Of a stretch of 64,000 nucleotides of DNA, positions 37,173 to 50,350 are shown in pieces. Every line of letters starts with the position of its first letter. Position 1 is the first letter of the stretch. A program made the translations under genes and the position numbers. This stretch comes from Perca fluviatilis (lineage: Eukaryota > Chordata > Actinopteri > Perciformes > Percidae): assembly GCF_010015445.1 (NCBI RefSeq), contig NC_053118.1, positions 9,722,907 through 9,786,906 of the forward strand, given 5' to 3'. A model generated the notes under the pieces. The model saw only the letters and a program-made list of their open reading frames with translations, had not been told where the DNA came from and ran no database searches.

Positions 37173-37514
37173 TCCACCATATATAAAAGTATTTGAAAAT
37201 CAACAAAATATACGCAACACCCAGAAGACACACCCAAAAGATACCCCAAAAACGTCACCCAGAACCAAGATATATAATAAATATAAAATATAGAATAGGT
37301 GTTTTTAAAACTATATGAAATACTAAATTGTTTTAAATAAACTTAAATGTAAAAATAATTAAGCTAAGAATGTGTATCTCCCTCACTAGCTCTGAATGGA
37401 AAATTGATGTAGGAATCCCAAGTGTAAGGTGTACAAGTATTAACTAGGGGTGATATTTTCATATTTATTTGTTAAAATGAATTCATAAATTGTACTTGAT
37501 TTATTATATATTAT

Positions 37515-37566
37515 TATGTGCAAAGGTCAAAAGTTCAAGGGGGCCGAATACTTTCGCAAGGCACTG
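37515..37566. mobile_element. Solo right end of a Tc1/mariner-like element
   Basis: The sequence caaaggtcaaaagttcaagg followed by gggccgaatactttcgcaag and gcactgta is the known right terminus of a fish Tc1-like family. The left end and any transposase are absent. A (TA)n(CA)n run follows at 37565-37619. Confidence 0.7.
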
Positions 37567-37621
<55 letters not shown>

Positions 37622-37628
37622 CACACAC

Positions 37629-38145
37629 TAGTGCTGTCAGTTAAACATGTTATTAACGGCATCAATTTTTTTTATTACAAGATTAAGGTTCTTTTTGGCC
37701 TAGCAAACTTTGTAGTTTTTTTCACATGCTGTTGCAACAACTAGTAATGTTAGAAAAACTACAACACCACACCGGATCTAGTTAAACCGGAAACAAAACA
37801 ACAGGAACGCCACACACACTTGTTTGGGCTTGCGAGCCGGCCAAAGAGTAGTAGGCTAGGACAATGGATGACTTCAGACAGAAGCACATGGATGTTAGTG
37901 TGAAATTGAACACTACAGTATATGCCAATGTTGTTTTCAATAAAAAAACATTTGCACAAAGCAAGCCAATCCACTTTTCCATGTTGATAAGAGCATTAAA
38001 ATGAGAAAAAATAATGGGACAAAAAGAAATCAAGGGACATTTTAGAATAGATAAAAATGTGCGATTAATTGCGATTAATTGCGAGTTAACTATGACATTA
38101 ATGCAATTAATCGCGATTAAACATTTTAATCGTTTGACAGCACTA
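37629..38145. mobile_element. MITE-like element with TAGTGCTGTCA ends, 517 bp
   Basis: It begins TAGTGCTGTCAGTTAAAC and ends AATCGTTTGACAGCACTA, with repeated gcgattaattgcga words near the right end. Microsatellites on both sides hide any target duplication. hAT-like by its ends. Confidence 0.7.
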
Positions 38146-39201
38146 ATATATATATATATAAATGGCAGCTTTTCAACACATTAATTGCAACATCCAACAA
38201 TCAAAGATAGGAGCAGTGTTTTCCTTTCTTCCCATCGCCATGGTTACTGCTGCAGTGGTGATGAGCATGCCAGTTTTTTTTTTAAATCCAAACAGGTAGT
38301 TTTCTAGGCACTTTTAATACTGTGTGCAGAAGAACTACACTCACTGATAATGCGGATATTAGAGTATTAAGGAAGGAATAGGGGCATCATCTTTTCAAAG
38401 AGGGTTTTCATTTTCAAATATGCTAACTTCAGAATTCAAATTCATCACTGAAATTCCCTCCGCCATAACATAACAGAACAGATTTTTATTTGTTGTTACA
38501 TTAGAGCTGAGGTACAAATTGTGAAGCATTTAGCCCTATCACATCCAGTTTGTAGCTGCTGCTTTAGGAAATGACACAGACTTTTTAGATTTATAGTACA
38601 GTTGTGCGTCAAAGGTTTACGCCACCCAAGAACTGTGATTGGTCAGCTTGGGCTGTTTGTGTTTTCTCCTGTAGCGCTACAAAGTGGAATACTTTGAATT
38701 AAACTTTAACTCTCCAAGAACTCCTGTCATCATAGCACAAAGACCATGTCTCCTGCATCTCTGAAGGCCTCGTTGAGAGAGACTGCTTATCACTAAGGTG
38801 ATAAAACACTACTGCTGAGGGGCCCCTTTGGTGCCGCACAGCAATGCCCTTCTCTCTTCCTTTTCTACCTCTGAACTATGAAACTCTACTTGATCACTTT
38901 GTTGGCTAAAATCTTACACAACAAAACAGTAAATCGCAAGGTTCCTTCATATGATACGTGATAAACATCTTTTGGTCGTTTACCCTTGAATGTGCCCATT
39001 CTCTTCGACTCCATAAACGTCTGCCCAATGCCAGTGCTGAGTGAAACCAGATGTAAAACAACTCTACATCAAATCATGGGCCCCTGATACAGGACAGTAC
39101 CTATCATGAAAATGTATGGTTGGACACCTTAAATAAGCGACCACCTAAGAATCAATGGACATTAGAAAACACCAGTTAACCTTTCCCCCAGTTAACATAG
39201 A

Positions 39202-39846
39202 GGGCCTTATTTTAACGATCTAAGCGCACGGCGTGAAACGCCTGGCGCAGGTGCGTTTAGGGCGTGTCCAAATCCACTGCCGGGCGCATTGTTCAAAAGG
39301 GTTGTACTTAGTGTCTTCATTAATTCATAGGTGTGTTTTGGGCGTAACATACAATAAACCGATCAGAACGTCATCTCCCATTCCCTTTAAAAGCAAGGCG
39401 TGTTTGTACCTTGGCACATTGCTATTATGATGGCGGATTTACACCGTAATATTTTTATTTGTAATCTTTTGCATGTGTGTGTGCTGCTACGCTTTCCTGG
39501 GTGTGTGTAACAAGCATAGTGTGCGCGCGCTGTGCACGAGCCTAGGTGCATTTTACTAATTTGCTGTTAAAATAACAATGAAATGCTGCGCTATTGACTT
39601 TAGACCAAGTTTTTGTTGGTCAAATCACTTCTCGCTGCCTCAAGATAGGTATACGCCAATAATTCACCTGAACACACCTCACTGTAAGACCAGCATGCCC
39701 ATGGGCGCACAGATGGGCGCAGGTGCAGTTGCTATTTAAACGACGTGGGCGCTGGACGGGAAACTGACAACTGCGTCGGTCTTAAACTAGCAAAGACACT
39801 TGCGTCGGGCTTTGCGCTTCACTGCGCTGGGTGCAAGATAGAGCCC
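39202..39846. mobile_element. Shorter relative of the Harbinger element at 3468
   Basis: It begins GGGCCTTATTTTAACGATCT and ends GTGCAAGATAGAGCCC, matching the ends of the element at 3468. Shared interior words include tgtgttttgggcgtaac and catcaatctcccattcc-like sequence. No transposase remains and the target duplication is unclear. Confidence 0.8.
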
Positions 39847-39940
39847 TATATCTCTGATCCAACCAACACACACACTCGCCAAGCCAAAATGTCATGCCTG
39901 TTTGTCAATCAGGTCTCATCTGGGCCTTAGCTTTGATTAA

Positions 39941-41358
39941 AGGGGTGATAGAATGATTATATAGGGTATTTCACACTGTTCCTTATGGTCTCCTAATGGG
40001 GTATGTAACATTGGTTGGGCTGAAAATGGCCCAGGTACTATTTTTTTTGGCCTTTATGTAGCCCTGTGTTTTGGCTCTATTTGGAACGACAGCTTTTCTT
40101 CCAAATATGGTATGCTCGTGAATATTTAGATGAGCTGCGCACTGATTGGTTGAGGAGAATCGCAATAAACACACATTAGAGACACGCGCTGATTGGTTGA
40201 GCGAATCCAATACAAACACATTAGAGACACACACACTGCTGCCCTGCGCACAGCGCACACACACAGACACACACACCGCTGCACAACGCACACACACAAA
40301 CACAGACACACACACACTCACACACCGCTGCATACCGCACACACACACAAACACAGACACACACACACTGACACACTCCGCTGCACAGCGCACACACACA
40401 GGCACACTGTCTGTTACATGCCCAGACATGCCCAGGCGAGAGCCGCAGCGGCTAAAACAGCCGAGACAAAATAAAAAAGTTTCGACACTTTCATTATAAC
40501 TAGTGTTGTTCTAACATTACTCTTGCGACATAAAAAAACCTCCACCAAAGAATTAACTCACCTCGTAGCTAGTAAGCGTGGGGAGAGGAGAGTGAACCCC
40601 TGCAAGCCTGTCCTCTGCCAGTGCCTCTGCAGCGCTGCGTTAGATCCACAACTCCTTCTCGTCCGATATACTCGTTCTAAACCCATTTCTCTCGGCCAGT
40701 AGGCTATTCCGTTGTACAGTCTGGAACACTGCATTTACGACCATGGTTCATTTTCAATATCCTTGCAAATCTAAACTTTCTTCTTTTCTAAAGTACACAG
40801 CGAAGCTCGTGTGGGAGATCCTGACACAGCTCCAGCTCAGTGAGTCTGTGAAGGCGGTGAGGCCGACAGGGAAGGCAGCAAACCTGGCCAGCAGCCGCCG
40901 CCTGTCTCGGCAGATTGTGGAGCTTGTGAAGTCCGACACTGACTTACCAAATTTGCAATTAGCCATCAATTTTGATAAAACGGCCCATATTTGAGTTTTA
41001 CATAGTTGATTTGTCGCATAAAAAAGTCTAAGAAGTGAATTTTGTAATGGAATAGCAGAGATCTGCACGACCTAGATTTAGAAGACTAACTGACCTCAGA
41101 TCAGTTAGTGGCCTATGTAAATTTGGGGGCGTTACAAAGATAGAAGGTTGAGCCAAATGAGGAGGATTTGGGAGGTTGACGTCAACTTCCAGCTTTGTTC
41201 AGATTCGCCCGTTTTCAGAGGCAGTTTCAAATTGTGAGATTTGCAGAGGAAAGGGGTGTCAATTGGATTTTGAGGTTCTATGTATGTCCTATTTACCCTC
41301 CAAACTGTCGTTATTCAACTATGACGGGGTAAAATCGGTTTTGCATTCTATCACCCCT
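39941..41358. mobile_element. TTAA-flanked element, 1418 bp
   Basis: It begins AGGGGTGATAGAATG and ends GCATTCTATCACCCCT, flanked by TTAA at 39937-39940 and 41359-41362. A CA-rich minisatellite lies inside. No clear transposase is present. The TTAAAGG start recalls the T2/Kolobok group. Confidence 0.85.
40234..40410. repeat. CA-rich minisatellite, unit about 50 bp
   Basis: About four units each start cgctgc(a/c)... and continue cgcacacacacaaacacaga then a CA run. They sit inside the TTAA element at 39941. Long frames on both strands rich in His/Thr or Cys/Val result from this repeat. Confidence 0.8.
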
Positions 41359-42228
41359 TTAAACAACTGTGACTTACCCAGGAAGCCACAAACTAAAACT
41401 AAAAGAAACAGCTTTTTGCCGTTTGGCGGTTGCCTTGGACTTCTGAGGGACCCACCCTCATCTGTGCTCTCAGCAAACACACACACAGCTCCGATCATTT
41501 TCCCATTAATAAAGTTTCAATTCAACAGTTAGTCCGTGTTCCTATCTCATTCATTTATTCTGCCTTTTTCTAAGTTACAGTACCTGGATATTTGATTTTT
41601 AATATCTGATTAATAAATCCTTTCATTTACTGATAAAGTCGTTTTGTATGTCTATCTTGTTCATGAACAGACTCTCGGGTCTATGTACAGCTACAAACTC
41701 CACGGCTTTCGATTTGAGACTGAAATACTAAATCTTAATTGAAACATAATTGGTGATTAAATTACGTTATACGTTAAAATTTGATGATTTAATCCATTCA
41801 ATTTGAGCGTCTTCGACTCCTAAAACTCGAAGTGGCGCCCTATTTCCACCAGTGCAAGTAATTATGGTTTCAAATTGATTATAGATTAAGATTCAATATT
41901 AATATCCAAAATAGTTTCTGATGCCGTTGAGAGCGAAGACAACATGAAGCAATTTGAAGAAAGACTCTGTTCTCCTTCACAGTAGCACATATCTAACAAA
42001 GACATGTCCACGGCTCACCATGACCCCCTTTCTCTATCACAGTGAATGAACCAATGTAAACACAGTGACTGCACGGCATTAGTCTCCTGTTCAGCAATGA
42101 AACAAGGTGAAACAGAGGATGCCTGGGTGTTACTCCTTTTCTATAAGTGTGGCCCACCTTTATTCTATGTCACATTGTGAACACAATTAATTTAACAGAG
42201 TTAGTTCGTTGGAAATATAGGCTACGGT

Positions 42229-42678
42229 AGTCTATATTGACAACATTCTACTCCCAGGATTGTTCAGGGGCCGCTGGCAATTCCGCAGGATGTCCCTCAT
42301 TTTGGGCCGGAAGTCCGTCACCTTCCTCTGTCTTTGTGTTGGCATTCTAAACTCTGGTGGATTTCTGAGGACTATGGTTATCCAGACAGCTAGCTAGACT
42401 ATCTGTCCAATCTGAGTTTTCTGTTGCACGACTAAAACTACCGTAGAACGTACACATCTTCCACCAAAACAAGTTCCATACCGAGGCTATTTTGCAGAGG
42501 CATCGGGGCTCCGTGCAGTGTTTAGTGCCAGCCATGACGATTGTGATTGGTTCAAAGAAATGCCAATAAACCAGAGCACGTTTTTCTCCCATCCCAGAAT
42601 GCTGTGTGGAGTAGCTAGACCTTCCTCCGCAGCACTGTGGAGGAAGGGTAGGGTAGGGTGCATACAGTCTGGCAATGC
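42229..42678 (-). repeat. Interspersed repeat family A, copy 3
   Basis: This is nearly full length and inverted relative to copy 2. It has agtctatattgacaacattc at its left and gaccttcctccgcagcactg near its right end. The Tc1 remnant follows within about 60 bp. Confidence 0.75.
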
Positions 42679-42731
42679 CAGAACTCCAAACTGAATGTCA
42701 GAATGGGAAAGAAAGGTGATCTAAGCAACTG

Positions 42732-43262
42732 CCTTGTTGATGCTAGAGGTCAGAGGAGAATGGGCTGAGTGATTACAGCTGATAGAAGATCAACTTTGAG
42801 TCAAATAACCACTTGTTACAACCGAGGTATGCAGCAAAGCATTTATGAAACGCACAACAGGCACAACCTTGAGGCGTATGGGCTAGACCAGCAGAAGACC
42901 CCACCGGGTACCACTCATTTCCACTAAAAATAGGGAAATGAGGCTACAATTTACACGAGCTCACCAAAATTGGACAAAAATGTTGCCTGGTCTGATGAGT
43001 CTTGATTTCTCTTGAGATATTCAGATGGTAGAGTCAGAATTTGGCGTAAACAGAATGAGAACATGGTTCCATCATGCCTTGTTACCACTGGGCAGGCTGC
43101 TGGTGGTGGTGGTGGTGTAATGGTGTGGGGGGTGCTATCCTATCAATATTGGCCAACATTTCTAAAGAATGCTTCAATGCCACAAAGAATTAAGGCAGTT
43201 CTGAAGGCAAAAGGGGGGTCAAACACGGTATTAGTATGGTGTTCCTAATAATCCTGTAGGTG
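42732..43262 (+). pseudogene. Degenerate Tc1-like transposase with internal deletion and right terminus
   Basis: Plus-strand pieces match a common fish Tc1 family. WSDES lies near 42997, the catalytic Asp neighbourhood, and is followed by a stop. RIWRKQNENMVPSCLVTT and GGGGVMVWG come next, then a jump to YWPTFLKNA and RIKAVLKAKG near the C-terminus. The segment with the rest of the DDE core is missing. The end reads atggtgttcctaataatcct, the usual right terminus. Stops and the deletion rule out function. Confidence 0.85.
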
Positions 43263-45851
43263 AGTGTATGCACCCTAAGCCTTCCTGACTGTTGGGTTAT
43301 TTACCTGTCGTAAAAATAGCTCCCGCATCCACATTATTCACAAATTGTATTTGCTAGGCTCGTCCTCACATTTCCCAATACTTTCCTGCTACAGTAGCTG
43401 CCGCCCGTTGGTGACGTAAACAGTACCCTTCTCCTTGCAATGCGTTATGCAGTGTACATATACATGCACATACCTCATGTGTAGAGAGGCTTAGACAACA
43501 TCTCTGCTTTATTCTTATCTCTTTCAAAAGCCTGTTTGAACATGGTGACAGCAAATTCCTCCTCAGCCCCTTTAATAACCAATCATTTATTCCTCTCTTT
43601 ATGATTTGACCATTTTCTCTCCGTCTCTATTTGCTGCCATGTTAACTAGTGGAACAACTGTTCTATCTATCATGAGCACAAAGACGCTATTGTGGGCCCA
43701 TTAGCAGCTTATGACCTCTCACCTTCTGTCAACTGTGAAAGACTGTAATTATCATAAACCGTCGCTGGGCACAAAAAGCACCTCTCACTGGAACAGCCAG
43801 CAATACCTGTGATTCTTTCAGGGCATTATAAAGCTCTCATCTTCCATCTGTGGAACTGGAAATGGCACATGGAGGTTTTTTTTTTATTAGTAGCCACAAC
43901 ATAAGAGAAATATTACTTATCACTCTTCACACATTTCACAAAATACTCCAGAACTGAGCCCCAAAGCTTTTATTTCTAATTTAGGAGACTTGGTTGAACA
44001 CTGTGGTCCAATGGTAGAAGAGTAGATAACTGACACATTGGTTTACGCTGTACAGACCCAAATCTGATAATTAGTCAGCTCCAAAGCCTCGTCTGCTCCA
44101 ATCAGATTCATGCAATTTTTTTTTTCCTAGTTTGATTAAGGTCCAACACTGACCAACAGTGATTTAGCAATGTCTGTTATTTATGAATTACAGCTTCAAA
44201 AGAGACGCTGTTCAAAAGAATATTTAATGGAATGGTTTGATTCAACCAGCTGCTATACGCATGCTTTAATCCTGATTAATCGTATCAACACAGGCGGCCC
44301 AGTAACGTGCACAATCTGACACGAGCACATTGCCCAATAACATTACATACAATACATGTGATGCTGATGCACTGTGTGTGCAATCTGCATGGTTTTCCAG
44401 AGGCAAAACATTTTATTACAGTACATAACACAAAAGCTAAATAATATAAATTAATTGATAAAAAAAAAGTTAACACTGTTGTCTGTTACAGTGCCTCCAA
44501 TCGATTGAAGAACAAATCCATTTAAAATAATTAAATTTTATTTACTTTAAGTTTATATTTTTACTTGCAACTTTCACTGTAAACAACTGTAACTTCACAT
44601 TTTATATGTGCGACATACAGCGAATCATGTTCTGTGACGTTATCACATTTCCCCACTTTTCAAGTGGCCCTCTTTTCTTCCAGTTATACAAAGATACTGT
44701 ACATCCCCGTAAAGTCTTCCCAGCTGCACAGCTGATGCTTTCAAACTCCATATTTGCCTATGATGATCTTTGAAAAGATTCTAGCCATTTGCATCATGGG
44801 TGGTGTAGTAGCTAAGGTGTTCCGCATAAGAAGCATACAAATTTGACTAAAAAGCAGGATATCTTGGATACACTGATTCCACTGAGTCATCCGACTGGAG
44901 AAATGTGAATATTAAACCGGAGAAGTACTTTGGTGAAGACTTTCAATTTGATGTTGCTATAGATCCTTTGGACTTGATTTTAATCTTGTTTTTAACTAGG
45001 CAAACTGCGTATACAGACAATGAAATTGGGTTTAAAGGTCCTAAAGAAAAGCTAGTAAGTAGACTTTAAGTTACAATTGCAACAATTGTCATTTTGTGAC
45101 ATTTTAAAGAATGCATAATGGGTGTTTATAAGACCCTAAGACCTAATATTGGGGTTATTTAAAAAAAAATCTTAATACAGAAGATATGTATTTATGGGCT
45201 TATATAAAAAATAATGTTGTGTAATAAAGCATTTAAAATAAGTTCACGCCCTGATATAGTTAAAAACGTTGTTTTTACACATTTATAGCCTAAATATGGT
45301 GGGGGTTATATTAATTATATCATCTGATTGTAAAAACATTCAAATGATTCAGCTAATTGCATTTAATATACATGCATTTGAATTTAATTGTTGTCTTATC
45401 AGATAAGCAATGATGACATTCGGCCACCCTGAATACACGCTCACCCCCCCCCCACACACACACACACACACTGCCTCCTGTCTCCTGCAGTGAAGCTGGC
45501 TGCAGACGGAGTCCAGTGCATCTTTAATTAAGAAGATAGAGAGAAGGAGAAGCTGAGTGTCTCTGTGAAGCAAACCTAATTAAAGCCATACCACATCCAT
45601 GCCTCTCTGCAGACTCTCCTTGAACACAAAATCAAGCCCATTCTTTCCCAACAAATTAAAAACACAATAGATGTTCTGCGTCAGCGAAAAACAATGATAC
45701 TGCATTATTTGACTCATTTTTAAACATTTATCTTAGTGAGGCTGTAGCTGAGAAAAAAGCGAATCATCCAGGTGCTCTCAGCATGCAGTGGTGGGATGAA
45801 GAACTGCCCATTGGCTTACACATAACAAAAGGACATACTGAAGACATTGTG

Positions 45852-45856
<5 letters not shown>

Positions 45857-45893
<37 letters not shown>
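45857..45893. repeat. (TA)n microsatellite
   Basis: A pure TA run of about 37 bp, just left of a TTAA element. Confidence 0.95.
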
Positions 45894-45895
<2 letters not shown>

Positions 45896-45925
45896 AACTA
45901 ATATGCAGTAAACTTTGCATGTTAA

Positions 45926-46606
45926 AGGCCTTTTCACACGGGGAGTGATTGTCGCACCTTTCGATGAGAGGCGAGCGGGCAGGTGGGGGGGCGCGGGCAA
46001 TCTGATAGTGTGTCCATATACGCTTTGTTTTCACGGATGGGATCGCCCCGCTTCCCAACATTGCACGCCAGTGAGTTTGCCACCAGTTTCTCTTCACTGA
46101 CAAGCAAAGAAAACAGTCTACACCCTCCTACAACCGTGATGGCTGCAGCTGATTGGACGAACATGTCAAGTGGGTCTGGCTGCTCCGGGATTTCAAAACC
46201 GAAAATAATGGCGGCTCGTTCAGAATACAGTCTCGTATTTTACGAAAATAGTTCACCGAAACGTGTTTCTGAAAACGTGTTAAGCGAGAAATAGACCGTG
46301 CAGCTGCTGAATCGGTCTTCATTTCAGATCGACAAAGGTCAGTTTAAAAGATGTTTGTCAGCTTTTGAGAGGCGTCGAGCCGAGCCGGCAGCTCCTCATT
46401 TGCATAAAGTTGGCTGGATTCAACTTTATGCCAATGAAGAGCGGACGACTCGACCACCCCGCTTCTCCAAAGTCCCCGCGACGCTACCAGAATGCATTGC
46501 ACAGCTGCTTCCATAGAAATGAATGGGAAGCGTGGAAATGACGCTGACAATGGACACACACCATGAGACCCCGCGGATCTAGTGTCGCTCCCCATGTGAA
46601 AAGCCC
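45926..46606. mobile_element. TTAA-flanked element, 681 bp
   Basis: It begins AGGCCTTTTCACACGGGGAG and its right end, reverse-complemented, begins GGGCTTTTCACATGGGGAGC. TTAA flanks it at 45922-45925 and 46607-46610. No transposase is visible. Confidence 0.85.
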
Positions 46607-46749
46607 TTAAGAGTGTATGTGTGGCAGCCTATTGCTGCCACTATTACAAACACCCTCTGTTACGCCAAGAATATTTTCTGTTCATTACAATATCCTTTTC
46701 ATATTGTAATAATGGATTAATTAATTCCTTGGACAATACACTGCACATT

Positions 46750-46908
46750 GCGGGCGCCCATATGTAGAGGTTTACTCCTCAAAGCAGCGGGCCAGGGTTT
46801 GACTCCAACCTGCGGCCCTTTGCTGCATGTCATTCCCCCTCTCTCTCTCCATTATCATTTCTTCAGCTGTCCTGTCAATAAAGGCCTAAAAATGCCCAAA
46901 AAATAATC
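46750..46908 (+). mobile_element. tRNA-derived SINE, same family as the one at 49969
   Basis: It carries gggcgcccatatgtagagg, ctgcggccctttgctgcatg, tcattccccctctctct and a tail tcaataaaggcctaaaaatg. The 5' tRNA head is truncated. Orientation is opposite to the copy at 49969. Confidence 0.85.
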
Positions 46909-47606
46909 TTAAAAATACACTGCACATTCCTGCACAAAACTGTACAGCTCTTAATTTTAAAAGCAGATATATTCTACATATTGTTATAATATTGTTTCAT
47001 ATTTGTTACCGTGAATTTCTCTATTTTATTTATGTTTCTGTTGCAGTTTTTGTCACTATGGAACTCTAGCATTGCCCTAAAAAATGTACATTGCCATATG
47101 GTATTCTACACTGAAGGGTATATTAAAGTAAACCCAAACAGGTTTAATTCAACACTGACAAATTACTGGAACTACTGTCTGTTCTATGGTATTTCAATAA
47201 ATATAGTTGTATTACATCCGGTTTATGTCCTACATATGATCAACATTGGATCCTGGAGATATATTAGAAAAGCGAGATGCATCACATAGCAGATAATCGC
47301 CAGGATATGTTACACTAACACCATATGTTTGATAGCTCGGGCATTTAGCTTAATGATCCTTCACAGTACTTATTTGTCAGTATGATGCAACTGTTCCAAT
47401 TTATTAAATAATCTTTCCACATCTGTCTCTTTCCTGAATGTGATACATCCTGGAAGGTCTGTGGGCTCTGACACCAGCTTGTTTGCATTTCCTCACGTCT
47501 CATCCAAGAACAGTTGCCCTGAATACTGACAGCCAAATGGAAATGAGACCTGATCTAAGACCAGAGGTTTTCAGCCAAACGATTTAATCACCGGCTTTAC
47601 TGTTGC

Positions 47607-47633
47607 TTTTTTTTTTTTTTTTTTTTTTTTTTT
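47607..47633. repeat. Poly-T tract
   Basis: A T run of about 27 bases. Confidence 0.95.
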
Positions 47634-47672
47634 AGCTTTCAGATGCTTTTAGGAATCCTGATAGATGTTTGA

Positions 47673-47930
47673 TAGTCTCTCATTGCCAGACCTTCCTCCA
47701 CAGCGCGATTCAGGAGGGTCTGGCTAGTCCACACAGCATTCCGGGATGGGAGAAAAACATGCTCTGGTTTATTGGCATTTCTTTAAACCAATCACAATCG
47801 TCTTGGCCGGCACTAAGCTCCACCGGAGTTTAAAATGCCAACACAAAGAAAGCGGAAAGTAACGGACATCTGGCCGAAATTAGGGACATACGGCCGAATT
47901 TCCGGAAGTGGAACGTCGTGGATATAGAGT
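47673..47930 (+). repeat. Interspersed repeat family A, copy 4, internally deleted
   Basis: It has both family ends (tctcattgccagaccttcct and cgtcgtggatatagag). It jumps from the ggcactaagctcc region straight to ggagtttaaaatgccaacac, so about 200 bp are missing compared with copy 3. Confidence 0.75.
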
Positions 47931-47958
47931 AGTTGTTTGGTAGATTAGATGGCAAGGG

Positions 47959-48172
47959 GGTGGCAGTAGCTCAGTCCGTAGGGACATGTCTTGGGAACCC
48001 TGAGGGTCGCCGGTTCAAGTCCCCGTGCGAACCGAGTACGGAGTGCTGCTTAAGGCACTCTGACATCTCTCCATTAGTGCATGTATATGTCCTCAGCATA
48101 TGTGTGCATTTCAGGCCTGTGTGTAATAACTGACAATTAATTTATATATCAATAAAGTATGTCTTAATCTTA
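47959..48172 (+). mobile_element. tRNA-derived SINE, internally deleted
   Basis: The head reads ggtggcagtagctcagtccg with a B box ggttcaagtcc. The 3' part reads cactctgacatctctccatt and tgcatttcaggcctgtgtgt, ending near caataaagtatg. I know this family from percomorph fish. The middle section usually present is missing. Confidence 0.85.
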
Positions 48173-49968
48173 CACAGTGGAAGTAAATAAAAGTCATATG
48201 ATTTATTCCATTTCAATAAACTGTTTCCAATGTGGAGCATACTAAATACCTACTAATGAAGACAAACCCATCCTCCAACCCCGCTATACAATAATCTCTT
48301 TGTTAAGATGTTTCACCTTGAACTCGAATCTGAAAACTATAAGATATCAATTTAGGGGGAATTATTTACCTGCACACACTTTTTTTAATATAAATATGTA
48401 ATAACTATACAACATAAAACACATCAATGAGCCACACTGTTGCACTGGTGACATGTTCCTTCATCACCCTGAAAACACAAACCGTAATTTATTTTGGCTC
48501 AACCCCACATACACCGTCCTGCTGGCCCAAGTACTCACTAGAGCACTAAATGTGGATTAATCTGCTGCTGAAAATAGTCCCCAAAAAATGCGATATTTTC
48601 TCATTCCTGTCCTGGGTAACGTTTGATAAAAGCTACAGTGACCAGATGTTTTTTGCAAATTACTGCTGTTAAAAAAATAAATAAAAAATTAACTATATAT
48701 TTGTGAGACATTTTTAAGGTGTATATCTCAGTAGGAACCAATGGGCCACAGACAGTGTGGACAAGTCTGAAAGTATTGTGAGACGGACTAACACATGTTG
48801 GCGTGGTCTTTTCATGGTTCCCTAACCATGACAAAATTGTGCCTATATGTAACATCATATGGATCTTTTTTATTATAGTTTTGATATAGCATCAGATCAC
48901 AAAGCATATGGTTGTTTTGGAAGGCAATGTCAATAAATGTATTTAGTTGTCTAGTCTGGAGGAGATGACTTATTGGGCACTGCAAGCATAACATTGTTAT
49001 TATTATTGAGGTTGACTAGCAAGGATCAAATATGATATTATATACTTTCACCAGCTCAACAACAGCTATTTAATACTTAAACGTGATGCCCAGCAGCTGG
49101 GTATCTTATCTTATTTGCCATTTTTGCATTGCAACAGAGAAAATCCATAATTTTGTATTTTAGAGCAGTCTGCACGTAGCTCTACTACTCTCCTGCAGTG
49201 ACTAATAAAACGTGGGTTTGTTTCTGTGGAAGTGGAAGCATGCCTGCTCTTTGCTCTCTCTGAGACATTACACAGTATATTATCTGCAGCTCCAGCCATT
49301 AGCCTAAAGGTACTTCATTTCCACCGCAACATTACGGAAGTGATTTCCAAAGTAGATAAACTGTTGATAGGCCAGGATCTCAACAGTAATTACATCATGT
49401 TTTATAGTACATAATCCCTGAGAAAATGATGAGAAGCTGGATGAAAGTGTGCATCAATCAAACGTAACAAACCCAATTATTGTCAGCCCTCCCTTCCTTT
49501 CCTCGCTGCTCACAGCCATCACACATCTCCCCATGACTCAGTCCTGATATGGCAATTACAGCTGTGAAGTCTTTGCTAATAACTGCAATCCAATCACTTC
49601 ACAGCACGCGCGGAAGGAAAGACGGCCCACGATAAATAATGACAACCCGCAATTTACTTGATATTGTTATTTTTACGCTTGCCTTCTCGATAACCGGATC
49701 ATAAATGGCTTTAATTTGGCTCCCTTCCAAGTTTTCCTCCACTGTGATGGTTCTCATATGGCACATAGTATGTGCCTACTGTTTGTAGGAGTACAGGCAT
49801 GCATATATTCAAACACACAGGAGGTATGGTGAGTGAATTGTTCAGCGACAGAAAAACAACGGCTCCAGCCTCCACCATTTGGCAATACATTTGTGGTAAT
49901 TTAATCAATTGCAAACATTGTGACATTAGTGGTATCTTTGTGAAGTGATAAAGGCCCGTGAAAGAATA

Positions 49969-50153
49969 TTTTTTTTTAAAGATTGTTAGGCCTTTATTTG
50001 TGACAGAACAGCTTAGATATGAAAGGGGAGAGAGATGGGGAATGACATGCAGCAAAGGGCCACAGGTCGGAATCGAACATGTGGCCACTGCGTCGAGGAC
50101 TGAGCCTCTGCATATGGGCACACGCTCTACCAGGTGAGCTAACCAGGCGCCCA
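49969..50153 (-). mobile_element. tRNA-derived SINE with 10-bp TSD TGAAAGAATA
   Basis: On the minus strand it starts gggcgcctggttagctcacc then tggtagagcg (A box), with gttcgattcc as B box, and ends in aaataaaggcctaacaatc. TGAAAGAATA flanks it at 49959-49968 and 50154-50163, as expected for LINE-driven insertion. Confidence 0.9.
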
Positions 50154-50163
50154 TGAAAGAATA

Positions 50164-50350
50164 GTTTAACATTAACAGTATGGAGCTGAAACTGGAAGAT
50201 GATTAGCTTAGCTTAGCATAAAAACCGGAGGCTGGGATAAACAGCTAACCTTGCCTTATCCAATTTCAAGAATACACCAACCAACTCACTAATTAGCATG
50301 ATGGGTCTCCTCTTTTGAATCAGTTTTTGGGGGAGTTACGAGTTATGCTG
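50164..50350. repeat. Fragment of a fish interspersed repeat
   Basis: Words such as gattagcttagcttagcata, aaaccggaggctgggataaa and caactcactaattagcatg resemble a repeat frequent in teleost introns. Ends were not found. Confidence 0.5.

Noticed and set aside
40146..40499. Long overlapping open frames on both strands
   Set aside because: Produced by the CA-rich minisatellite; the proteins are simple His/Thr or Cys/Val repeats.
49711..50172. 153-codon minus-strand frame with a tRNA-like segment
   Set aside because: Its N-terminal third is the translated SINE at 49969-50153, and the rest has no family resemblance.
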